From positions 1 through 64,000 of the forward strand of contig NZ_JBODSD010000004.1 in the NCBI RefSeq assembly GCF_050632745.1: DNA of 64,000 bases. The letters are read 5' to 3'. The DNA comes from Mumia sp050632745. GTDB taxonomy: Bacteria; Actinomycetota; Actinomycetes; Propionibacteriales; Nocardioidaceae. Below are positions 48,924-57,115 of the stretch, piece after piece; position 1 is the first letter of the stretch; every line of letters begins with the position of its first letter. The translations under genes and the position numbers were made by a program. The notes under the pieces are model-generated. The model was not told the origin of the DNA. It did no database searches and saw only the letters and a list, made by a program, of their open reading frames with translations.

Positions 48924-51376
48924 AGGACGATCCTTTCCTCGGCGCGGTACTTGCGGCCGTTCACGCGGATCCAGCGCACGCTGGACCCGGGGACGGGGTG
49001 GACGACGATGCGGCGGGGCTTGTGGTGCCACCGGCCCTCGAACTCGACCTCGAGCGTGCGGCCGTCGCGCGACAGCCGGAACGCCAGGTCGACCTGGCCG
49101 TACTTCGTGGGGATCTTCGAGAACTCGGTCACCTCGCTCGTGAGCCACGCGTTCGGGCAGATCCGCAGCAGGTGGAGGTCGCGGTCGGAGATCGAGTCGT
49201 CGACCACGGAGTGGATCAGCGACCACACGATGATCGGGTGGCTGAAGAGGTTGCCGTAGATGGCGTTGCGGTGCTCGCTCGAGACGTACGTGTCCTGCGA
49301 GAGTCCGCCGACGAGCAGCCCGTACAGCCCCTCGAGGAAGTGGTCGCGGTCGCCGAGCTCCCAGCTGTGGAAGACGTTCCAGCTGTAGCAGGGCTCGCTC
49401 GACGACTGCTCGTGGTCCAGCACCGCGCGATAGAGAGCGTTGTGGTGCACGGGGTCGAACAGCTTGGTGTTGGGACCGACGCGGAAGAACTCGACGAAGG
49501 ACTTCATCATCGGGTCCGATGCCGGCATCAGCCCGGCCCACACGGCCATGAGAGCGCCGGTGTCGAGCATGGTGAAGTCGTCCCAGACGCCGGTGCCGGA
49601 GAACTGCGGCGGTAGCACGGGCCATTCCTTGCCGTCCTCGTCCGTCCACTTCTTCGAGCGGTCGGCCAGGTCGTGCATGGCGGCGACGAACGTCTGCCGG
49701 AAGGTCTCCGCGAACGCGGCGAACTCGGCCGCACGGGGATGGCCCTCACGCTCGAGCAGAGCGACGGCGGACGTGAGGCCCTTGTACGTCCAGGCCTGGC
49801 CGATCATGCCCTGCGTCTCAGCGCCCTCGTCCGTCGAGTGGCCCGGCGGAAGGATGCCCTTGACCCCGTTGTGGTTGGTCTTGCCGCACGCCTCGACGAT
49901 GAAGTCGCAGGCCTTGAGGATCGGCTCCATCCACCGGTCGATGAACTCACGCCGGTTGGTGAGCATCGCGTGCGTGGCGAGGATCTCGAGGATCGCGCCG
50001 TGGTCGCTCATCCAGTCGATCGCCTGCAGGACCTTCGGTGTCGAGAGGTAGCCCGGATAGGTGCCGCCCTCGAACACCGAGCTCGGCGGCACGCGCGTGC
50101 CCTGGGTCTCCTTGTAGATCTCGATGTGCTTCTCGACGACGTCGTGGTAGCCGAGCCGGTCGAGGAACATGTGGCTGACCATCGAGGTCGGCGTGCTCCA
50201 CAGGACGTCGTACGCGTACGCGCCGGAGAGGAAGGTGTAGAGCCCGGTGTCGGGGCTCTTCTCGGCGACCACCTGGGCGAGCTGCGGACCGCGGCGGATC
50301 ACCTGGTTCACGTAGTTCTCAGGCGTGCGGATGGTCGCGACGGAGGGCTCGCGCTGCTTCCAGTAGGCCGTGCACTCGGCGAGGACCGACTCACGGCCCT
50401 GCGCCACCTCGGCCTTGATGTCGGCGAGCGGCTGCGGCATCAGCGGCACGACCAGGTCGACGTGCGCGCCGACCTCGACCGGCAGCCCGAGCTGCAGGTC
50501 GTACACACCGCTGGCCTTGTCGTTCTCGGCCATCCCGATCGTGCCGCCCTGTGCCGTCATCACCATGAGGCGGACGTTGTCGTCCTTGTCGCTGATCGGG
50601 ACGGTGACGGGCTTGCGCGACGGGTTCCACACGCGCTGCATGGTGAGGCCGCCGTCGATCGGCGCCAGGTCGGGGATGACGCGCAACGGCACGCCGTTCT
50701 CCTGCTCGTACGGACCCTGCGGGCGCATGTACGCCTTGCTCAGCCAGAGCTGGAACACGAAGTCCTTGGGCGCCTTGATCGGGTCGACGTACACGACCTC
50801 GAAGCGCACCCACGCGTACAGCGGCTCGATCGCCGTGTCGACGTCGCCGCCACCGGGCAGGTGTCCGAAGACGGTCTCGCGGATGACGAGGCCCTCCTGC
50901 CGGCGGTACTCCGTCCACAGCACGGGAGCATCGCTGTCCTCGTCCCAGCCCTGCTGGCGGTAGCCGAGGTCGTCGTCCCAGACCTCGTGCTCCGACGTCG
51001 GGAACGGACGGAAGCCACCGCCGCGCTGCGGCATCACGACCGTGAACTGGAAGTTCTTGCCGTTGTACGGCCCGGTGTTGGGCTTCTGGGAGATGACGGC
51101 GCCGGGCTCGGCCACGAGCGCCCCGTTGTAGATCGAGGTGAAGCGGAACAGGTGGCCCTTCCACCCGATGGGCGTCCAGACGTTGCGCTGCGGGAGCCAC
51201 CAGTGCTTCGCCAGCTCGACGTCCGGCTCGGGTGACCCCGCGCTGAGTGCGGTGGAGACGAACGTGTCTGCCGCTGCGGGCTCGGCAAGGAGGCCACCTC
51301 CCGCCACCGCTATCGCGCCCCCGGCGACCGCGCCGCCTGAGAGCTGAAGGGCTCGCCTTCTCGAGATTCCAGTCAC
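48920..51376 (-). CDS. Tat-exported (alpha/alpha)6-toroid glycosidase-like protein
   Basis: An 818-residue protein with a twin-arginine signal (ISRRRALQLSGGAVAGGAIA). The N-terminal half (to about 340) is beta-sandwich-like. The C-terminal half has the helical-toroid pattern of GH15/63/78-type enzymes, with acidic residues in KGILPPGHSTDEGAETQG and VWDDFTMLDTGALMAVWAG as catalytic candidates. I cannot assign a GH family number. The start is GTG 51376 with GGAGG six bases before; a TTG further up has no spacing. It heads an operon with the FG-GAP protein and RidA, and its promoter carries the tandem CGAA repeats. Confidence 0.75.
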   Translation of the reverse strand: MTGISRRRALQLSGGAVAGGAIAVAGGGLLAEPAAADTFVSTALSAGSPEPDVELAKHWWLPQRNVWTPIGWKGHLFRFTSIYNGALVAEPGAVISQKPNTGPYNGKNFQFTVVMPQRGGGFRPFPTSEHEVWDDDLGYRQQGWDEDSDAPVLWTEYRRQEGLVIRETVFGHLPGGGDVDTAIEPLYAWVRFEVVYVDPIKAPKDFVFQLWLSKAYMRPQGPYEQENGVPLRVIPDLAPIDGGLTMQRVWNPSRKPVTVPISDKDDNVRLMVMTAQGGTIGMAENDKASGVYDLQLGLPVEVGAHVDLVVPLMPQPLADIKAEVAQGRESVLAECTAYWKQREPSVATIRTPENYVNQVIRRGPQLAQVVAEKSPDTGLYTFLSGAYAYDVLWSTPTSMVSHMFLDRLGYHDVVEKHIEIYKETQGTRVPPSSVFEGGTYPGYLSTPKVLQAIDWMSDHGAILEILATHAMLTNRREFIDRWMEPILKACDFIVEACGKTNHNGVKGILPPGHSTDEGAETQGMIGQAWTYKGLTSAVALLEREGHPRAAEFAAFAETFRQTFVAAMHDLADRSKKWTDEDGKEWPVLPPQFSGTGVWDDFTMLDTGALMAVWAGLMPASDPMMKSFVEFFRVGPNTKLFDPVHHNALYRAVLDHEQSSSEPCYSWNVFHSWELGDRDHFLEGLYGLLVGGLSQDTYVSSEHRNAIYGNLFSHPIIVWSLIHSVVDDSISDRDLHLLRICPNAWLTSEVTEFSKIPTKYGQVDLAFRLSRDGRTLEVEFEGRWHHKPRRIVVHPVPGSSVRWIRVNGRKYRAEERIVL

Positions 51377-51411
51377 AACCAACCTCCGTCGACGCCGTGT
51401 GCCCGCGGGCT

Positions 51412-51440
51412 GATGCTTCGATATCTCGTAGATATCTTCG
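51412..51440 (-). promoter_or_regulatory. Tandem 20-base-phased repeats, site 3
   Basis: On the minus strand CGAAGATATCTACGAG starts at 51440 and CGAAGCATC at 51420, 20 bases apart. The first repeat equals the 37856 repeat at 14 of 16 positions. GATATCTACGAGATATC (51437-51421) is also a perfect 7-base-arm palindrome. The site lies 36-64 bases before the glycosidase start. Confidence 0.65.
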
Positions 51441-51503
51441 CTTTGCTGGGTGATTGGAAACTAGCAGCGTCAGCGCGCGGGTGGCAAGAGGTCACGCACG
51501 ACA

Positions 51504-51532
51504 ACGCCCCGCCGCAGGCAGCGGCGGGGCGT
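51504..51532 (-). terminator. Terminator of the sulfatase gene
   Basis: ACGCCCCGCCGC (51504-51515) pairs perfectly with GCGGCGGGGCGT (51521-51532), loop of five; on the minus strand it is followed by TTGT. It lies 35 bases after the sulfatase stop. Confidence 0.75.
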
Positions 51533-51567
51533 GGTCTGAGTGTTCGGACGTGTGGGGCGTGGGGTGG

Positions 51568-53583
51568 CTAGCTCCTCGCGCGGTGCGCGGTGATCCCGTC
51601 GAGGGTCACCGTCCCGTCGTCGAGCCGGACGCTCGCCGCGTACCGGTACGAGGCGCGTACGGCGGGGTCGGCGAGGTCGATCGCCCCACCGACGTCTACC
51701 GAGTAGAGGAACTCCCAGCCACTCCCCTGGTCCGCGTACGCCGTCGCCGCGGTGCCGCGGAGCACGAACGCGTAGCGGGCGGCGGGGCCGGTGAGGTCGA
51801 CCGAGCCGTCAAGGTTGCCGAGCGGCTCGCCGCCGGCCGTGATCAGCTTGCCGTCCAGGCGAAGGTCCCAGCCGACCCGGTGCAGGCCGTTGTGGTAGCG
51901 GAACAGCAGGTAGTTGCCGGCGTCCTTCGCCAGGCCGACGAACACGGTGTCCTGCGTCCCGGCCTCGGCGAACGTGCCGGGATCGAGCACGATCGCGACG
52001 GCGTCGGAGCTCGGTGACACGTCGGAGCGGAACACGAGGTGGGTCAGCTGCGACGACGTGACGGCCAGCTGCCCGTCGCGGACGGCGACCTCGCCGCGCT
52101 GCACGCCGACCGGGAGGGTAGCCCATCCCGTGAGGTCGCCGTCGAAGGTCTCGTCCAGCTCGAGGTACGGGTACGCCGTCGGCGAGGGCGGCGGCGGGAG
52201 CACGTCGACGTCGTCGAGGTGCCGCCGGAGGGCTGCGCGCAGGATGCGCTCCGTCACGACGTTCTCGCCCGAGATGTCGGTCGTCTCCCCCGGGTCGCGG
52301 GCGAGGTCGTACAGCTCCGTACGCCCGTCGCGCAGGTACTGGACGAGCTTGTGCCGCCCCCGTCGTACGGCGGCGTGCGGGTGCGTGCTGCCGATGAAGT
52401 GCGGGTAGACCCAGAACAGCGTGTCGCGGTCGACCGGGCGGCCGCGACCGGTGAGGACGGACGCGATGCTCGTCCCGTCGAACTCGTCGCCGGGCCGCCC
52501 GCCGGCGAGGTCGAGCGCCGTCGGGAGCACGTCGATCGTGCTGGTCGGCGTCGCGTCGTGGCGGCCGGGACGGATCGTGCCCGGCCACGACGCGATCAGC
52601 GGCACCCGGATCCCGCCCTCGTACAGCTCGCCCTTGCCGCCGCGCAGCGGGGCGTTGGCGTCGCGATAGGGACCGCCGTTGTCGGACGTGACGAGCAGCA
52701 GGGTGTCGTCGGCGATGCCGAGATCCGTCAGCGTCGCGACGACGCGGCCGACCTGGTCGTCGATGCTCTCCAGCATCGCGGCGAGCGCCGGGCGGTTGGG
52801 CGACTCCCCTGCGCCGGGCTTCGCCTGGTACTTGGCGAGGAGGTCGGGCTTCGCGTCGAGCTTGGTGTGGACGGCGTAGTTCGACAGGTGGAGGAAGAAC
52901 GGCTCGTCGCGGTGGCGCGTGATGAAGTCGACGGCCTCCTGCGCGAGGCGGTCGGTGAGGTACTCCCCTGGCTCGCGCGCCGGCAGGCTCGGCATGAAGA
53001 AGTAGGGGTGGAAGTAGTCGCCGTCGGCGATGTACTGCTCCTCCGACGCGATCACCTCGTCGAACCCGTGCGCGTACGGGTTGCCGGGGCGGCTGCGGTA
53101 GTCGCCGGAGTAGCGCTCGGTGAGGTGCCACTTGCCGATGAGCCCGGTGGTGTAGCCGTACGGCCCGAGGACGTCGGGCACCGTGGGGATGTCGGTCGAG
53201 AGGTGCTTGTCGCTCGGGGCCGGCTCGCCGCGGAGGAAGTCGGTGATGCCGGTCCGCGCGGGGTAGAGCCCGGTCATCAGCGCCGCGCGGGTCGGCGAGC
53301 ACAGGGGCGCGGCGGCGTACGCGGAGTCGAACTGCAGGCCTTCGCGGGCGAGCCGGTCGATGTGCGGCGTCTCGTTGAAGGTGTTGCCGTAACAGCCGAG
53401 CTCGTCCCAACCGAGGTCGTCGATCGAGATCACGAGGACGTTCGGGCGGCGTCGTCCCGCGGCCTCGGCGCGCGCGAGGGCGCTCGGCGCGATGGTGACG
53501 GTGAGGGCGGTGGCCGCCAGCCCACGGAGGACGGTGCGGCGGGATGGATGGAGGACGTGCTCGGGTGCCTCGGTGGAGGGCAT
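51568..53583 (-). CDS. Tat-exported type I sulfatase
   Basis: A 671-residue sulfatase with a twin-arginine signal (PSRRTVLRGLAATALTV). C95-S-P-T-R (APLCSPTRAALMTG) is the sequence converted to formylglycine by FGE. Metal ligands are in LVISIDDLGWDELG and VTSDNGGPYRDA. Residues about 475-671 form an extra beta-sandwich (LDETFDGDLTGWATLP, AARYAFVLRGTAATAYADQG) like a LamG/DUF1080-type binding module. It may remove sulfate from an external polysaccharide, or from other sulfate esters. No FGE gene is in the window. It is followed by its own terminator, so it is a separate unit from the glycosidase operon. Confidence 0.92.
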   Translation of the reverse strand: MPSTEAPEHVLHPSRRTVLRGLAATALTVTIAPSALARAEAAGRRRPNVLVISIDDLGWDELGCYGNTFNETPHIDRLAREGLQFDSAYAAAPLCSPTRAALMTGLYPARTGITDFLRGEPAPSDKHLSTDIPTVPDVLGPYGYTTGLIGKWHLTERYSGDYRSRPGNPYAHGFDEVIASEEQYIADGDYFHPYFFMPSLPAREPGEYLTDRLAQEAVDFITRHRDEPFFLHLSNYAVHTKLDAKPDLLAKYQAKPGAGESPNRPALAAMLESIDDQVGRVVATLTDLGIADDTLLLVTSDNGGPYRDANAPLRGGKGELYEGGIRVPLIASWPGTIRPGRHDATPTSTIDVLPTALDLAGGRPGDEFDGTSIASVLTGRGRPVDRDTLFWVYPHFIGSTHPHAAVRRGRHKLVQYLRDGRTELYDLARDPGETTDISGENVVTERILRAALRRHLDDVDVLPPPPSPTAYPYLELDETFDGDLTGWATLPVGVQRGEVAVRDGQLAVTSSQLTHLVFRSDVSPSSDAVAIVLDPGTFAEAGTQDTVFVGLAKDAGNYLLFRYHNGLHRVGWDLRLDGKLITAGGEPLGNLDGSVDLTGPAARYAFVLRGTAATAYADQGSGWEFLYSVDVGGAIDLADPAVRASYRYAASVRLDDGTVTLDGITAHRARS

Positions 53584-53782
53584 GGAGACGCGTCACCTTT
53601 CGCTCGGGAGTCGGTGGGGTCGCGCAAGCCGTTCGAGGCTAGGGGCTCGGATGCGGGCGGGCGAGGGTCTTGGTCACCGTGAGCGGAAGTCGGCGGTGAC
53701 GTTGGGGAACCCGCGTCATGACAACCATCGTCGAGCGTCTCTCTCCCAAGACCTTGTCACGAACCATCGCTTGGGAGTCCTC

Positions 53783-54508
53783 ATGAAGCGCGCCGTCGCC
53801 GTCGCCGCATCCACCGCCATCGCCTCCGGTCTCGTCCTCGTCGCGGGAGCGGCGCCGAGCTCCGCCGCCACGACCGGGAGCGCGCGAGCTGCCTCGGGCG
53901 TGCTGTGGGACGACTGCTTCTACCACCGCGCCTCGTACTCCGTCGGTGCGGCTGCGAGCGCCGAGTACTGGAACCTGGACCTCAATCTCATCGGTCCCGA
54001 CGGTCGCAATGCGGGCGGTGACTACCTCTTCCAGGGCACGGACCCCGCTTCCGGCACCGCGTCGTTCTACTTCTGCGGCGGTATGGACCGACCGGGTACG
54101 TACAAGATCCGCGGCACGATCACGGCGTACGACGCCGACTACAACGAGACCACCTACGCGATCCCGACGAGCTCGTTCACGATGCGGCAGCCTCGTACGA
54201 CATCTGCCCTCGCCGCCAAGCCGAAGAAGACGCGGGTCGGCAAGGTCGTCCGGCTCACCGGCACGAGCAAGGTCGAGCGCCCGAACGGCTACTACGCGCT
54301 CACCACAACGCGGGTGCGGCTGCAGCAGAAGGTCAACGGCACGTGGCGCAACGTCAAGGCCGCGGAGTACACGAACTACGCCGGCCGTACAGCGTTCCGG
54401 GTGAAGGCCAAGAAAAAGGGCACGATGTCCTTCCGCCTGCGGACGCCCTCGTCGAGCACCGAGACCGGGTCGGTGTCGAAGGTCGTCAAGGTCCGCGTCC
54501 GCCGCTGA
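53783..54508 (+). CDS. Small secreted protein of unknown function
   Basis: A 241-residue exported protein; signal peptide MKRAVAVAASTAIASGLVLV ends near PSSAAT. Two cysteines (WDDCFYHR, YFCGGMD) probably pair in a first beta domain. The last 90 residues (AKPKKTRVGKVVRLTGTSKV, RVRLQQKVNGTWRNVKAAEY) are a lysine-rich Ig-like domain of the kind that ends many secreted actinobacterial proteins. No enzymatic motif was found. A strong hairpin follows at 54519. Confidence 0.8.
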   Translation: MKRAVAVAASTAIASGLVLVAGAAPSSAATTGSARAASGVLWDDCFYHRASYSVGAAASAEYWNLDLNLIGPDGRNAGGDYLFQGTDPASGTASFYFCGGMDRPGTYKIRGTITAYDADYNETTYAIPTSSFTMRQPRTTSALAAKPKKTRVGKVVRLTGTSKVERPNGYYALTTTRVRLQQKVNGTWRNVKAAEYTNYAGRTAFRVKAKKKGTMSFRLRTPSSSTETGSVSKVVKVRVRR

Positions 54509-54518
54509 CCCTGCGCCG

Positions 54519-54561
54519 GCCGTCCACAGGGTGCGTCACCGCCGCGCGCCCTGTGGACGGC
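54519..54561 (+). terminator. Terminator hairpin
   Basis: GCCGTCCACAGGG (54519-54531) pairs perfectly with CCCTGTGGACGGC (54549-54561). It separates the secreted-protein gene from the downstream gene starting at 54600. Confidence 0.65.
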
Positions 54562-54599
54562 GCCCGCGCGCCCTGCGCCCGCCGCGCCACGGTGGACCT

Positions 54600-55547
54600 A
54601 TGACTGATCCTGAGACCGATGGCCCCACCGACTCCTCGTATCTCGGAGACGAGCTCGCCGAGATCGTCCGCGAGGCACCGCGCACCCCGCTGCGTGTCCT
54701 GATCAAAGCAGCGCGCGATCAGATGCCCGATCGCCCGTTCCGCGACGTCGACGTGCTCAACGCGATCTCGCGGCTGAGCATGCTCGTCGGATATGCCGAC
54801 GGCACCGTCAGCCATCTCGCGGACGTGCTCGACGGATGCATCTTCACCCAGCGCGTACGATCCCCCACCGCGGGTTGCACCACGCTCCGCGGCGGCATGT
54901 CCTTGCTCCCGATCGAGCTGCTCATCCACGAGGAGCACGAGCACGGTCGCCCGCTCGAGGTGTCCGTCTCGCCGTTCGGGGACGAGGTCCTGGTCGGGCC
55001 TCCCGGTTGGCTACCAGACCTTCAGCCGTATGAGCTCGTCGGTCTGCGGTGGACGGATGGCGCGGTCGTCGCGGAGCGGGTCGAGGAGCCGATCCTGTCG
55101 CCCGAACGGATCGCGGAGCTCTCCGAGCTGCTCGCCGACCACTACCGCAAGCAGGAGTGGTGGGGATTCGGCGAGCGAGGCTTCGACGCGAGACCGGGCG
55201 ACGTCATCCGCGCGGTCGCCCAGGCCAAGCTGGAGGTGCCGTCACTCTTTCGCGACCCCCTTCCTCCGCTCGCCGAGCTCATGTACGACCCGCTCGACCG
55301 CGACCAGGACAAGTTCCTCTGGCGCGAACGGGCCGCCGTCCTCCATGGATTCAACGTGAGCTTCTCGATCCAGGGGATGCCAGAGAACCTGCATCACGAG
55401 CTCAAGCGGCGGTCAGACGTCTACGGCATGTCCTTCGACCAGTACGTGATTGCGGTGCTCGGGCACCTTGCATGGCGGACGCCGTTCGCGGAGGACCTCG
55501 GTCCCGTCGAGCAGTGGTGGCCAGAGAGCCCGGTTGACGAGGCTTGA
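54600..55547 (+). CDS. Cytoplasmic protein of unknown function upstream of vapBC
   Basis: A 315-residue soluble protein, acidic, without signal or membrane segments. Residues 20-75 look helical (LRVLIKAARDQMPDRPFRDV). The last 60 (PENLHHELKRRSDVYGMSFD, QYVIAVLGHLAWRTPF) resemble an Arc/HicB-style DNA-binding segment, in which case it could be a regulator, but that is a weak impression. Its stop codon lies within the palindrome that begins the vapBC promoter. ATG 54600 follows GGTGGACCT; a longer frame through the terminator hairpin was rejected. Confidence 0.65.
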   Translation: MTDPETDGPTDSSYLGDELAEIVREAPRTPLRVLIKAARDQMPDRPFRDVDVLNAISRLSMLVGYADGTVSHLADVLDGCIFTQRVRSPTAGCTTLRGGMSLLPIELLIHEEHEHGRPLEVSVSPFGDEVLVGPPGWLPDLQPYELVGLRWTDGAVVAERVEEPILSPERIAELSELLADHYRKQEWWGFGERGFDARPGDVIRAVAQAKLEVPSLFRDPLPPLAELMYDPLDRDQDKFLWRERAAVLHGFNVSFSIQGMPENLHHELKRRSDVYGMSFDQYVIAVLGHLAWRTPFAEDLGPVEQWWPESPVDEA

Positions 55548-55560
55548 TGCGCTAGCATCA
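55545..55560 (+). promoter_or_regulatory. vapBC operator and leaderless promoter
   Basis: TGATGCGCTAGCATCA is a perfect 16-base palindrome. It contains TAGCAT (55553-55558), which is seven bases before the GTG at 55566, so the same palindrome holds the -10 box and the likely binding site of the VapBC complex. It overlaps the stop codon of the preceding gene. Confidence 0.6.
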
Positions 55561-55565
55561 TGTGC

Positions 55566-55808
55566 GTGCGCACCACGCTGGATATCGACGACGACGTGCT
55601 CCGGGCCGTGAAGGAGCGCGCGCGGCGTGAGCGTCGAAGCGCGGGCGCCGTGATCTCCGAGCTCGCACGGGACGCGCTCACACGTGCGGCCGGCACGGCG
55701 AGCCGGCGCGGTGACGACGACTTCTTCGGCTTCTCGCCGCTACCGCACCGCGGCTCCGTCGTGTCCAACGCCGCGATCGACGAGCTTCGCGAGGAGATCG
55801 GCGAGTGA
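55566..55808 (+). CDS. vapB: VapB-type antitoxin
   Basis: An 80-residue protein opening MRTTLDIDDDVLRAVKERAR and continuing RRERRSAGAVISELARDALT, a ribbon-helix-helix DNA-binding domain. The C-terminal tail (GDDDFFGFSPLP) would wrap the toxin. I preferred GTG 55566 to ATG 55560 because homologues start at this MRTTL motif and TAGCAT lies seven bases upstream. The stop overlaps the toxin start as GTGA. Confidence 0.85.
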   Translation: MRTTLDIDDDVLRAVKERARRERRSAGAVISELARDALTRAAGTASRRGDDDFFGFSPLPHRGSVVSNAAIDELREEIGE

Positions 55809-56233
55809 GGGCGCTGCTCGACATCAACGTCCTGCTCGCTCTCCTCGATCGCGACCATGCCGACCACGATCGGGCACGTGCCTGGCTGACCGACGAGATC
55901 CGCCAGGGATGGGCGTCATGTCCCCTCACGCAGAACGGGTTCGTCCGCGTCATCAGCCAACCGCGATACCCGAGCCCCGTCCCAGTCGCGCAGGCGATCG
56001 AGCTGCTGTCCCATGCATGCGCCACCGAGCATCACGAGCTCTGGCCGAACGCCCTCAGCCTGCTCGACGACGACCACTTCGCGCACACGCGGATCCACGG
56101 GCCGCGGCAGGTGACGGACGTCTACCTCCTGGCGACCGCGGTGGCTCAGGGCGGGAGGTTCGTGACCTTCGACCGCGCGATCCCGCTGTCAGCGGTGCCC
56201 CGCGCGACCGCCGAGAACCTCGTCGTCCTGTAG
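55805..56233 (+). CDS. vapC: PIN-domain toxin (VapC)
   Basis: A 142-residue PIN nuclease. Acidic residues are in RALLDINVLLALLDRDH, in the HGPRQVTDVYLLATAVAQGG block and in FVTFDRAIPLSAV. The TQNGFVRVIS stretch is characteristic of this VapC subgroup. GTG start overlaps the antitoxin stop by four bases, so expression is coupled. Unrelated in sequence to the PIN toxin at 21205 beyond the shared fold. Confidence 0.9.
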   Translation: MRALLDINVLLALLDRDHADHDRARAWLTDEIRQGWASCPLTQNGFVRVISQPRYPSPVPVAQAIELLSHACATEHHELWPNALSLLDDDHFAHTRIHGPRQVTDVYLLATAVAQGGRFVTFDRAIPLSAVPRATAENLVVL

Positions 56234-56267
56234 GAGCGCGCGCGTGCGGGCGATCCCGTATCGGCGA

Positions 56268-56468
56268 TCAGACGACCTCGCGACTCGTGGCGACCGGCGG
56301 CACGTCCGGGTGGGGCAGGAGGTCGACCCGCCGTACGCCGCACTCAGAGCACCGTACGTAGTGGACCATCCCCTCGGACGTGGCGTGGCGGGACTCCGTA
56401 CGCCAGCCGTGCTCGTGGGTGCGGACCTGCTCGTGCGAGGTGGCGTCTGTGCGGTGGCATGTGCTCAT
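56268..56468 (-). CDS. Small Cys-containing protein
   Basis: A 66-residue protein with one CxxC pair (VRCSECGVRRVDLL) and several histidines, the look of a half zinc ribbon. It is divergent from the CGNR gene with only 26 bases between starts, so the two may share regulation. Coding potential is modest; a true gene is more likely than not because the ATG is well placed and the CxxC element is typical of small actinobacterial zinc proteins. Confidence 0.5.
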   Translation of the reverse strand: MSTCHRTDATSHEQVRTHEHGWRTESRHATSEGMVHYVRCSECGVRRVDLLPHPDVPPVATSREVV

Positions 56469-56494
56469 GAGGTCAACGGTGCTGTAATGGTCTT

Positions 56495-57040
56495 ATGCAT
56501 CTCAACCCTTACGGCGAGTACGCGGTGCTGCTGGCCGCGTCGCTCGCGAACGACTGGCCCGATGACCGCGACGGCATCGCCGCACGGGCCCGCGAGCTGG
56601 GCATGACGATGACGTTCCCCGTGGGACCCGACGATCACGCAGGCACCCGCCGCGTCATCGACGACTGGCTGACGATCGTCGACGCCACCGATCCGACCGA
56701 ACGCGCGCGGCTCCTCAACGCGCAGATGGCCACGGTCGCCGCGTACCCACGACTCACCGACCACAACCGCGAGGGCTGGCACCTGCACTATCGCGACGAC
56801 AACGACGCCCTCCCCCACGTGCTCCGCGCCGTCATCAGCGTCGGCACTGCCCTGCACCTGACCACGCGCGGCATGCACCGGCTGAGCCGCTGCGAAGCCG
56901 GCAACGCCCCCGACGATCCCTGCACCAACGTCGTCGTCGACGTCACCCGCAACGGCCGGCAGCGCTACTGCTCGGTCCGGTGCGCCAACCGCGCCGCCGT
57001 ACGCCGGCACCGCGCGCGCTCGGTCACCGCCCGCGCGTAG
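56495..57040 (+). CDS. CGNR zinc-finger (ABATE-type) regulator
   Basis: A 181-residue protein. The N-terminal part is an ABATE-like domain (MHLNPYGEYAVLLAASLAND). The C-terminal CGNR-type zinc finger reads LSRCEAGNAPDDPCTNVVVD, then RYCSVRCANRAAVRRHRAR; the CGNR box appears as CSVRCANR. The family is thought to sense small molecules and regulate transcription of stress or catabolic genes. TGTAAT six bases before the ATG may be a leaderless promoter. A strong terminator follows. Confidence 0.88.
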   Translation: MHLNPYGEYAVLLAASLANDWPDDRDGIAARARELGMTMTFPVGPDDHAGTRRVIDDWLTIVDATDPTERARLLNAQMATVAAYPRLTDHNREGWHLHYRDDNDALPHVLRAVISVGTALHLTTRGMHRLSRCEAGNAPDDPCTNVVVDVTRNGRQRYCSVRCANRAAVRRHRARSVTARA

Positions 57041-57064
57041 CGCAGCGGGCGCGCAGTCGGACAA

Positions 57065-57106
57065 CGCGCGTGTGCGGGCGATCCCCCCATCGCCCGCACA
57101 CGCGCG
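57065..57106. terminator. Bidirectional terminator
   Basis: CGCGCGTGTGCGGGCGAT (57065-57082) pairs perfectly over 18 bases with 57089-57106, loop CCCCCC. It lies between the convergent CGNR gene and the exported GH-like gene. Confidence 0.8.
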
Positions 57107-57115
57107 GCTCGCGGG

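Noticed and set aside
51568..53583. Alternative plus-strand frame (52039-53682) as a gene
   Set aside because: It is opposite the sulfatase, which has the CSPTR motif, a Tat signal and a terminator in the right place.
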